Assembly: GCA_018648945.1 (NCBI GenBank)
Contig: JABGQJ010000528.1
Location: forward strand, 1-5,592
DNA: 5,592 nucleotides
Direction of reading: 5' to 3'
DNA from: Victivallales bacterium
GTDB taxonomy: Bacteria > Verrucomicrobiota > Lentisphaeria > Oligosphaerales > Lenti-02
The notes beneath the pieces are model-generated. The model was given only the letters and a program-made list of their open reading frames with translations, ran no database searches and had not been told where the DNA came from. Below, piece after piece: positions 1 through 5,592 of this stretch. The position numbers and the translations under genes are program-made. Position 1 is the first letter of the stretch, and the number at the start of each line of letters is the position of its first letter.

Positions 1-213
1 GCCCTCCAGAAGCCCCGCCGCGATCTGGAAGTTCTGCAGCACATGCCCCGCATCGGGGTCGGCGAGCAGGTCCCAGAGGACCTCCACGCTGGTTTCGCAG
101 GCCTGCTGGTAGCGCTCGGCCCAGAAGCCCTCGGTCCAGCGCACGGCATCGAGCGGCACGCTTTGGAGGGTGGCTTGGGGGCTGGCGGCGGTGTTGACGA
201 TGTGGGCTGTCAT
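1..213 (-). CDS. Second GH127-like (DUF1680) glycoside hydrolase, N-terminal part; 3' end beyond window
   Basis: An open frame runs from ATG at 213 to the left edge, giving 71 residues and no stop. It starts M-T-A-H-I-V-N-T and contains V-R-W-T-E-G-F-W-A-E-R-Y at residues 24-35 and A-A-G-L-L-E-G at 65-71. Residues 24-71 align without gaps to residues 18-65 of the complete GH127 next door, with 22 of 48 identical when counted by hand (R-W-T-x-G-F-W-A-E-R, N-F, A-G-L-x-E-G). This is therefore a diverged tandem paralogue rather than a fresh copy. The catalytic Glu and Cys residues would lie outside the window, so activity cannot be judged. A strong GGAGAG lies 7 nt before the ATG. The N-terminus is polar, with no signal peptide. 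Its frame is the same as that of the upstream GH127 gene, seven sense codons after that gene's TAA. The family call rests on a short stretch but a clear match. Confidence 0.88.
   Translation of the reverse strand, partial: MTAHIVNTAASPQATLQSVPLDAVRWTEGFWAERYQQACETSVEVLWDLLADPDAGHVLQNFQIAAGLLEG
111..142. repeat. 32-bp near-identical direct repeat shared with 2094-2125 (GH127 N-terminal motif)
   Basis: Positions 111-142 and 2094-2125 match at 29 of 32 bases, with 19 identical in a row (111-129 and 2094-2112). Both copies encode R-W-T-x-G-F-W-A-E-R near the N-terminus of the two GH127 proteins, and the only differing codon is GAG versus CAT. The surrounding bases are much less alike, so this most likely reflects strong protein constraint plus shared codon preference in a duplicated gene rather than a mobile or regulatory repeat. 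Confidence 0.7.
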
Positions 214-220
214 ATCGTGT

Positions 221-226
221 CTCTCC
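221..226 (-). promoter_or_regulatory. Ribosome binding site of the second GH127 gene
   Basis: GGAGAG lies 7 nt before the ATG at 213, inside the 21-nt gap after the preceding TAA. It supports an independent start for the truncated gene rather than a continuation of the upstream one, although the two share a reading frame. Confidence 0.75.
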
Positions 227-234
227 AGGTCCTG

Positions 235-2178
235 TTACGCGAGGGGCAGCCAGACGCGCATGTCGTGCGGCCCTCGATTGAGCCAGGCGTAGTAGGGAAT
301 CAGGCAGATGGTCAGGGCCTCGAAGGTCGTCCCCAGTTCCGCGTAGAGCTTGCCGCTCCAGTCTGGGTTCTGCTGACGGCAGGCCGTGCCCTCAAGCACG
401 GTCATACCGCCCAGCAGATCGGCCTTGTAGGTGGGCGTCAGCTTCAGGTCACGGGGGACATGCACTTCGTGCACGGGCACGCCATCCGGCAGATCGGCGC
501 CTTCCAGGCAGTAGACCACGGGGCCACGCACCACGGCGACTTGGTTGTGCGCCTCTTCCACCTCGGGGTGCGCCGCCATCAGCCGTACTCGCATGGGCAG
601 GTCCAGCGTCACTACGTCGCCCGGTTGCCAACGGCGTTTCAGCTCAGTGTAGGTCCCCGGTGCCGTTGCGGTCGCTACCGCATCGCCGTTGATCGCGACC
701 GTGGCCGAGTCGGCCCAGCCGGGAATGCGTAGGCGCAGAACGAACTCACCAGGCGCTTCGTCGACCGTGATCGTGACTGTGCCGTCCCAGGGGTAGTTGG
801 TCTCCTGCGTCAGCTTGACGGCACCGCGCCCAGGAATGTCCGTGGCGAGCACGTTGCTGCCGTAGAGGTTCGCGTAGATGCCATCTTCGGACACGCTGTA
901 GGCCCACTCGTGGGTTTTGGCGAGGGTCCTGGCGACCTGCGGCGGGCAACAGTAGCAGGTGAACTCCGACCAGCGCTGTGCGCTGTCCTGGCTAAGGGTC
1001 GGGGTCCATTCGCTATTGGCCAGGGGGTTGGTGTAGCAGAAGCGAGTGCCGTCGATGTCCATGGGGGAGAGGGCGCTGTTGTAAAGCACCTGTTCCATGG
1101 TGTCCGCGAACCGGGCCTCGCCGGTGAGTTCGAGCATGCGCTTGTTCCACATGCCGTTGCCGATGTTGGCGCAGGTTTCGTTGTAGGCCGTGGCATTGGG
1201 TAGCTCGTAGGCACGACCGAATGCCTCGTGCACCATGTCGCGCCGGGGCGACACGCCGTGGTGGTAGGCACCCACCGCACCGGTGATGTACATCCGTTTC
1301 TCCACCATATCGTGCCAGATGAGGTCGAGCGCCTCGAAGAGCTTCGGCTCGCCGGTCTCGGCCACCACATCGGCGGCCCCGCACCAGAGGTAGGTGGCGG
1401 TGACCGCATGACCGACCGCCTGCGTCTCTTCCCGGAGCGGAACCCGGTCCTGGTTCTGATCGCCGGGGTGTGGATCATCCGCCCAGACGCGTCCCCAGGC
1501 GCTTGACTGCCAGGGCTTGCTGCCCCGCATGTCCACGAAGACACCAGCCAGTTCCAGATGGCGCTGCTCGCCAGTGACGCGGCACAGATCGACCAGCCCC
1601 ATGATGTTGGATGGGTTCCAGCCGAAGTGGGCCAGCTCGTCGGGGCGTGGCTTGAACAGCTCGTAGAGGTAGTCGGCCAGCTTGCGCGCCACCGCCACGA
1701 AGGTGGTTTTGCCCGTCGCGGCTTGGTGCACGCAGGCAGAGGTCAGCAGGTGTCCCATGTTGTAGAGCTCATGGTACTGGCGCATCCCCCAGCGTTCCTT
1801 CTTCGGGTTGAGCTGGGTCTGAGTTGAGATGTAGCCATCCTCGGCCTGGGTCTTGGCGATCAGGTCGATCCAGTAGTCCATCTCGCGGTCGAGTTCGGGG
1901 TCCTGCGTGACCGCATAGACGTGGGCCATGGTCTCGATCCACTTGCAGCAGTCGCCGTCACTCCAGTTTGTGCCTCGGTGCTCGCCCTCTTCCAGCCCCG
2001 CCCCGACTCGGAAGTTCGACAGGCACGCGCTGTTGTCAGGATGCTCCAGCGCCTGCTTCATCTCCGGGATGATCGTGTCCTGGCAGATCTGGAAGCGCTC
2101 GGCCCAGAAGCCATGGGTCCAGCGCGCGTCGGCCATACCCGTCGGGCGCAACTTGCGATGTGGTCCGGTCGTACTCAT
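235..2178 (-). CDS. GH127 family (DUF1680) glycoside hydrolase, beta-L-arabinofuranosidase-like
   Basis: A full-length 647-residue GH127 enzyme. The characterised family member HypBA1 releases beta-L-arabinofuranose using a zinc-bound Cys nucleophile. All parts of that site are visible: E334-T-C336 and C408-Y-C410-C411-P-P. They match the HypBA1 zinc ligands Glu338, Cys340, Cys417 and Cys418, so C410 is the predicted nucleophile. E318 lies 16 residues before E334, the same spacing as the HypBA1 acid/base Glu322. Other family landmarks are H-E-L-Y-N-M-G-H (136-143), G-H-A-V-T-A-T-Y (256-263) and R-G-P-V-V-Y-C-L-E (551-559). The layout is an (alpha/alpha)6 barrel to about residue 430, then beta-sandwich domains. 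No signal peptide is seen, so it is probably cytoplasmic. The ATG is set by an in-frame TAG directly before it and a GGAG 8 nt upstream. It follows the GH36-like gene by 15 nt. Some GH127 members cleave other sugars (for example aceric acid in rhamnogalacturonan II), so the substrate is uncertain. Confidence 0.95.
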   Translation of the reverse strand: MSTTGPHRKLRPTGMADARWTHGFWAERFQICQDTIIPEMKQALEHPDNSACLSNFRVGAGLEEGEHRGTNWSDGDCCKWIETMAHVYAVTQDPELDREMDYWIDLIAKTQAEDGYISTQTQLNPKKERWGMRQYHELYNMGHLLTSACVHQAATGKTTFVAVARKLADYLYELFKPRPDELAHFGWNPSNIMGLVDLCRVTGEQRHLELAGVFVDMRGSKPWQSSAWGRVWADDPHPGDQNQDRVPLREETQAVGHAVTATYLWCGAADVVAETGEPKLFEALDLIWHDMVEKRMYITGAVGAYHHGVSPRRDMVHEAFGRAYELPNATAYNETCANIGNGMWNKRMLELTGEARFADTMEQVLYNSALSPMDIDGTRFCYTNPLANSEWTPTLSQDSAQRWSEFTCYCCPPQVARTLAKTHEWAYSVSEDGIYANLYGSNVLATDIPGRGAVKLTQETNYPWDGTVTITVDEAPGEFVLRLRIPGWADSATVAINGDAVATATAPGTYTELKRRWQPGDVVTLDLPMRVRLMAAHPEVEEAHNQVAVVRGPVVYCLEGADLPDGVPVHEVHVPRDLKLTPTYKADLLGGMTVLEGTACRQQNPDWSGKLYAELGTTFEALTICLIPYYAWLNRGPHDMRVWLPLA

Positions 2179-2181
2179 CTA

Positions 2182-2190
2182 CCTCACTCC
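2182..2190 (-). promoter_or_regulatory. Ribosome binding site of the complete GH127 gene
   Basis: GGAGTGAGG contains two possible anti-16S pairing sites: GGAG 8 nt from the ATG at 2178 (good spacing) and GAGG only 3 nt from it (too close). The in-frame TAG at 2181-2179 directly before the ATG fixes this as the furthest upstream start. Confidence 0.7.
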
Positions 2191-2193
2191 AGT

Positions 2194-5025
2194 CTATGGG
2201 AATACCCGCTGCGTGAATTCTACCTGCCAGTGGATTGGCATGCTCTTGGGGGACGTTAGGTCGAGGGTCAATAGCCCGTTCGCGGCCTTCATTTGCACGG
2301 GCAGTTCCCCGGCCTTGGCCGACTTCGCCGTGAAACCGGGGGGCACGAAGATGCGAAGCTGATAGGGGTCGCCGGCAACGACTCGCGACGTGCCACTCAG
2401 GGCCTTGCTCCCGGCATTCCAGTCGAGCGCCATGATGTCGAAGGCCATGTGACGCACGTGTCGGCTGGTGGAGACTAGGACCGGTCGGTCCTGCTTTGCC
2501 ACGACCGCATGGACTTCGCAGTCTGGGGCGGGAAGCGTGCGCGTGAAGCCGCCCTTCCTGACGCCGAGGAAGGTCTTGCGCCAGAACTCGTAGACGAGGT
2601 ACTCCGCCTGGGGGTCGAGCTCCAGATCGGCAAAGCGGATATGGTGGGTGATGGCCTTGCCTGCGCGGTCGTGGTCGGTGTTGAAGAGCCCGACGATGTG
2701 CCAGGACCCGAACTCACGGTTCACGCGGATATCCCAGAGCCGGGCCGGGCAGTGCTCGAAGACGTCCACCGCCCGCGCGGTCTCGGCCAAGGCAGGGGCA
2801 ACGCGCCGGATGATCTCCAGCCGGTCTTCCGGGATGGGTTCATCGTATTCGGTGAAGGGCTCGGCCACAGCGATGCGGTTGCCGGCGATGGCACAGAACG
2901 AGGCGTGGACCTTGCCCTGCTGGTGGCTGTAGAGCCCACCCACATAGGCGTGGAATGAATCGGGGTTGATCCAGAACACGCGCCCGTTGTAGAAGTAGCG
3001 GCCGCTGAGCTGGCGCACGAGCCCCTCGGTGAAGGTGCAGCCCTCGGTAAACACGTCGTCGCCGTAGTAGCCGCGATCGCTGTCCTCACCCACGCGCATG
3101 GTTCTGGGCAGGCCGTAGTTGATGCCAATCACGTTCATGTAGAGATTGCCGTAACCGCCGCCCGGACTGGCGTCGGTCAGGTCTCGCCAGAGTTCCAGGG
3201 CCGTGCGGTAGGTCTCTGCGCCGGTCAGGAACGGATCGTGTTGGCCGGGGAGGGTGCGCCACCTGTTCACGAAATCCCAGTTGTAGACGATAATCCTGTC
3301 CCGCTTGGCAGCCTGGACCGTCGCGATCTGGGCCAGAATCCGGTCGCGCTCGAAGGCAATGACCTCGGGGTTGGAGAAGTCGATGCAGCCCTCGATGTAC
3401 CAGTCCGGATGCCCGTCGACGATGGCGCCCTTGCCCACGAACTCATCGAGTTGCCCGTAGCGGCGAGCCAGCGGGCGTTCCTTCACCCAGGCTAGCTTCT
3501 TCCAGCCATCGCGGTGCCCGCCATAGCCGAATCGGGCCAGCTTCAGTTCGTACAGCCGCTTTCGGTTGGCCTTGCTCCAGGCCGGGTCGCGGTAGGCGTG
3601 CTTCTGCTGCTCCGGATCGCGTCCGTTCTTGTAGGGGAAACGCGACACGACGCTGGCACCGTACCCGCCCCAACCGTTGTAGAGACAGAGCTGCACCGGG
3701 TCGTGGGGATCGTGCGGGAAGTCTCGCCGCAGGTGGATGTCGTGCACGGCGGCGATGGCATCACCAAACCGCTCCAGGCTCTGCGTGCCTTTGCTGCCGA
3801 ACTGGAGCAGGACGAGCTCGCCGGTGATGGATGCATCCGGCGGCATGGTGATGCCCTCGTAGTCGTGGTAGGCGGCCGCCCGGAGCGTGTTCGCATCCCG
3901 GGGTACGAGCACGAAGCGGCCCATGCCCTTGTTGTTCTGCAGGCTCCCCAGGAGGAGCGAACGCTTTGTCGCGCGGCTCTCCAGGGCCGCGTACCACCAG
4001 CAACCGAACTCCTTGAGCTTGGCCGCATCCACGATGCGATAGGGCTGGTTGTACTCCTTGCCATCCCCGATCACGGTCCACGATGCGGCCTTGCCACCGA
4101 CCGTGACCGCCTGGGCCGCCATGGTGGCCGTGGTGGCGACGCGGAGTGCCCGCCCGGTCCGGTTCGTGAAGTCGAGACGACCGACGACCTCGGGTCGGGT
4201 GTGGCTGAACAGCAGGACATAGGTGATGTCGAGTTCGGTCGCTTTGCGGAAGCGCATGGTCATCCGCGTGACTTCGCCGAACCGCGGATCTACGATGCGC
4301 TCCTCTTGGGTGGTGTGCCCGTAGGTAGACAGGTCTACAGGTAATCCGCCGAGGGCAAACGCAGGTCGAATCCCAGTTGCGCTGCTGCCGCTCGGAGGGT
4401 GCTTGACCGACCAGGTGGCGTGGGCAGGATCGATGCGGATCTGTAGATCGCCTGCCGTGAGTTCCCGGCCGGGGCCGGGTTCAGCGTCTTGGTCGCCAAA
4501 GAACGCGTAGGCGGCTGGTGTCAGTTGGGCGATGCGTGCCCCGGTGATCTGTAACTGCCTCACAAAGAGGTGTCGCCAACTGTTCTTGCGCACATCCCGA
4601 TTCCTGTGGGTCAAGGTGACTGTGTAGTACCCCTTGGGCACGTCGCCAGCGACCGTGTACTCCTTGAAGTCCCATGGTCCCCCGTAGGAGAATGGTTGGG
4701 ACCCGACCTCGATGAGCCCGAGCTCTCGCTTGGTGCCGTCGATGGCGGTCAGTTCGACCACGGCCTTGGCTCCCACGCCATCCACAGCCTGTCCGACCGC
4801 AGTCACGGTCACGGCGACCGTGCCATCCTGCGGCACGATGATGTGATCGCCGAGGACTCCCTTCGACCACAGCGTGAAGGCTGCCGCGTCGTTCTCGAGC
4901 ATCTTCCCCTTGGCCGTCACCCGCGCGTGAGCAGGCTCAACCACAGCGATGGAAACGTCCGGGGCCGCAAAGGTAGTCAGCCCCCCAGCGAGAATCAGGC
5001 AGAAGATGGCGAGGAAGGGCCCCAT
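2194..5025 (-). CDS. Exported GH36/GH27-like (clan GH-D) glycoside hydrolase with N-terminal beta-rich domain
   Basis: A 943-residue protein, probably acting on alpha-linked galactose or a related sugar. Residues 1-20 look like a signal peptide (hydrophobic 4-16, likely cleavage T-F-A/A-P). Residues about 22-165 form a beta-rich, possibly carbohydrate-binding region; about 185-430 resemble the beta-supersandwich before the GH36 barrel; about 440-770 the TIM barrel; the rest is C-terminal beta structure. Barrel landmarks are N-G-W-G-G-Y (450-455), H-P-D-W (539-542), I-D-F-S-N-P-E-V (548-555), Y-N-W-D-F-V-N (581-587) and R-V-G-E-D-S-D (644-650). By analogy with clan GH-D, D584 would be the nucleophile and D648 (or D650) the acid/base; the usual Lys before the nucleophile is Asn582. 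W-H-I-V-G-L-F-N (775-782) recalls GH36 and raffinose synthase C-terminal domains. The ATG is the only possible start here: an in-frame TGA lies two codons upstream and an RBS overlaps the sulfatase stop. Clan assignment is inference from motif order; activity is not shown. Confidence 0.75.
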   Translation of the reverse strand: MGPFLAIFCLILAGGLTTFAAPDVSIAVVEPAHARVTAKGKMLENDAAAFTLWSKGVLGDHIIVPQDGTVAVTVTAVGQAVDGVGAKAVVELTAIDGTKRELGLIEVGSQPFSYGGPWDFKEYTVAGDVPKGYYTVTLTHRNRDVRKNSWRHLFVRQLQITGARIAQLTPAAYAFFGDQDAEPGPGRELTAGDLQIRIDPAHATWSVKHPPSGSSATGIRPAFALGGLPVDLSTYGHTTQEERIVDPRFGEVTRMTMRFRKATELDITYVLLFSHTRPEVVGRLDFTNRTGRALRVATTATMAAQAVTVGGKAASWTVIGDGKEYNQPYRIVDAAKLKEFGCWWYAALESRATKRSLLLGSLQNNKGMGRFVLVPRDANTLRAAAYHDYEGITMPPDASITGELVLLQFGSKGTQSLERFGDAIAAVHDIHLRRDFPHDPHDPVQLCLYNGWGGYGASVVSRFPYKNGRDPEQQKHAYRDPAWSKANRKRLYELKLARFGYGGHRDGWKKLAWVKERPLARRYGQLDEFVGKGAIVDGHPDWYIEGCIDFSNPEVIAFERDRILAQIATVQAAKRDRIIVYNWDFVNRWRTLPGQHDPFLTGAETYRTALELWRDLTDASPGGGYGNLYMNVIGINYGLPRTMRVGEDSDRGYYGDDVFTEGCTFTEGLVRQLSGRYFYNGRVFWINPDSFHAYVGGLYSHQQGKVHASFCAIAGNRIAVAEPFTEYDEPIPEDRLEIIRRVAPALAETARAVDVFEHCPARLWDIRVNREFGSWHIVGLFNTDHDRAGKAITHHIRFADLELDPQAEYLVYEFWRKTFLGVRKGGFTRTLPAPDCEVHAVVAKQDRPVLVSTSRHVRHMAFDIMALDWNAGSKALSGTSRVVAGDPYQLRIFVPPGFTAKSAKAGELPVQMKAANGLLTLDLTSPKSMPIHWQVEFTQRVFP

Positions 5026-5032
5026 GGGTCAG

Positions 5033-5037
5033 CTCCC
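5033..5037 (-). promoter_or_regulatory. Ribosome binding site of the GH36-like gene, overlapping the sulfatase stop
   Basis: GGGAG lies 7 nt before the ATG at 5025. Its first G is the last base of the sulfatase TAG stop (5039-5037), so ribosomes ending the sulfatase sit on this site; coupled translation is a reasonable inference. An in-frame TGA just before the start excludes any longer reading. Confidence 0.75.
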
Positions 5038-5592
5038 TACGGCCCTGGATTGCCAGTGGCGATGACAGTACCAGCGGGGGGTAGCAGAGGAACTTGCTCT
5101 GGCAACGGATCGCCAATCTCTTGCAGCCAGGCCAGTAGCTGCTCGTGGAGACCGTTCCTGACCGGGGCGAACTCCTCGTCGCCAGCTAGGTTGGTCAACT
5201 CGTGGGGGTCGCTTTTCAGATCGTACAGTTCATTGATGTCCTGCGGATTCCACACGTACTTCCAGCGTTCGTTGCGGATGGCGCGGACGGCGAAGCAGAT
5301 GCCGTTGTAGAGATCGTAGACGCCATAGGCGACCGGTGCCCAGGAGTCCGGTGTCTCCGCCGTACCGACGAGCGGCAGCAGGTCGCGACCGCAACGGGGC
5401 TTCTCGGGCGGCGCCTGCGAGCCGGCCAGGCTGAACAGCGTTTCGCCCACGTCGAGGATGGAGACGAAGGCGTTCTGCGTCGTCGGCGTCGCGCCGGGTT
5501 GGCGCACAATGAGCGGGATGCGCCACACCTCTTCGTAGAAGTAGGCCCCCTTGTCGAACCGATTGTGCGCCCCCTCCATATCGCCATGATCC
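5037..5592 (-). CDS. Sulfatase (family S1-type, arylsulfatase-like), C-terminal part; 5' end beyond window
   Basis: Predicted to hydrolyse sulfate esters, probably on a carbohydrate given its neighbours. The frame is open to the right edge, giving 184 visible residues. It opens with D-H-G-D (codons from 5591 down), the conserved metal-site Asp-His/Asn of S1 sulfatases, followed by M-E-G-A-H and F-D-K-G; that Lys is a plausible substrate-sulfate contact. Next come Y-E-E-x-x-R-I-P-L-I-V-R-Q-P-G and, near the C-terminus, R-W-K-Y-V and E-L-Y-D-L-x-x-D-P-x-E-L-x-N-L, both hallmarks of the C-terminal subdomain. An ATG at 5579 is internal, because homology continues upstream of it. The C-x-P-x-R formylglycine motif and any signal peptide lie outside the window, so activation, location and S1 subfamily cannot be judged. 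The tail after the last helix is Pro-rich. It ends in TAG 11 nt before the next gene. Family assignment is firm; the substrate is unknown. Confidence 0.93.
   Translation of the reverse strand, partial: DHGDMEGAHNRFDKGAYFYEEVWRIPLIVRQPGATPTTQNAFVSILDVGETLFSLAGSQAPPEKPRCGRDLLPLVGTAETPDSWAPVAYGVYDLYNGICFAVRAIRNERWKYVWNPQDINELYDLKSDPHELTNLAGDEEFAPVRNGLHEQLLAWLQEIGDPLPEQVPLLPPAGTVIATGNPGP

Noticed and set aside
111..142. The 32-bp repeat as a sign of recent duplication or a mobile element
   Set aside because: Identity drops sharply outside the motif; in the visible overlap the proteins are only about 46% identical by hand count.
43..732. Long plus-strand open frame of 229 codons
   Set aside because: It lies antisense to the two GH127 genes, even crossing their junction, has no recognisable domain, and is explained by high GC and codon bias on the coding strand.
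810..1544. Minus-strand open frame of 244 codons inside the GH127 gene
   Set aside because: It is an out-of-frame reading rich in Ser, Arg, Pro and Thr, typical of a shifted GC-rich gene. The GH127 frame carries the catalytic motifs.
2179..2193. Promoter or terminator in the gaps between genes
   Set aside because: The gaps of 11, 15 and 21 nt hold little more than ribosome binding sites, with no hairpin plus T-run and no room for a full promoter.
2477..2492. Inverted repeat AGGACC-GGTC-GGTCCT that could form a short hairpin
   Set aside because: It lies inside the coding region of the GH36-like gene, has no T-run, and a 6-bp stem is expected by chance in GC-rich DNA.
3514..4344. Plus-strand open frame of 276 codons
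   Set aside because: It is antisense to the GH36-like gene, with low-complexity Val/Gly/Arg-rich composition and no family motifs.
4570..5310. Plus-strand open frame of 246 codons
   Set aside because: It runs antisense across the end of the sulfatase and the start of the GH36-like gene, both of which have clear homology or motifs on the minus strand.
5037..5579. ATG at 5579 as the start of a short 180-residue protein
   Set aside because: The D-H-G-D motif of the sulfatase lies in the same frame immediately upstream and partly overlaps this Met, so the Met is internal to a gene cut by the window edge.

Overview
This GC-rich window is filled almost completely by four genes on the minus strand, read from right to left. 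In transcription order they are: the C-terminal part of a family S1-type sulfatase (cut by the right edge), a 943-residue exported glycoside hydrolase-like protein, a complete 647-residue GH127 (DUF1680) enzyme, and the N-terminal 71 codons of a second GH127-like enzyme (cut by the left edge). The gaps are only 11, 15 and 21 nt. Each internal start has a purine-rich ribosome binding site 7-8 nt upstream, so this looks like one operon whose promoter and terminator both lie outside the window.

The genes suggest a cluster for breaking down a complex, probably sulfated, heteroglycan. The sulfatase would remove sulfate esters. The exported protein resembles clan GH-D enzymes (GH27/GH36, such as alpha-galactosidases), with an N-terminal beta-rich, possibly carbohydrate-binding region. 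GH127 enzymes remove beta-L-arabinofuranose, and some members act on other rare pectic sugars. The two GH127 proteins have no visible signal peptide while the GH36-like protein does, which fits outside trimming followed by inside processing. The substrate is not determined by the sequence.

The gene content is typical of glycan-degrading environmental bacteria such as Planctomycetota, Verrucomicrobiota, Lentisphaerota or Armatimonadota. I cannot choose among them, since no taxonomic marker is present.

The least expected points are the truncated second GH127 at the left edge, which is easy to miss because its reading frame runs off the window; a clan GH-D-like active-site motif with Lys replaced by Asn in the exported protein; a signal peptide without a basic n-region; and the fact that the two GH127 genes share a reading frame, separated by one stop codon and seven sense codons. 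No RNA gene, mobile element, CRISPR array or long non-coding stretch was seen.
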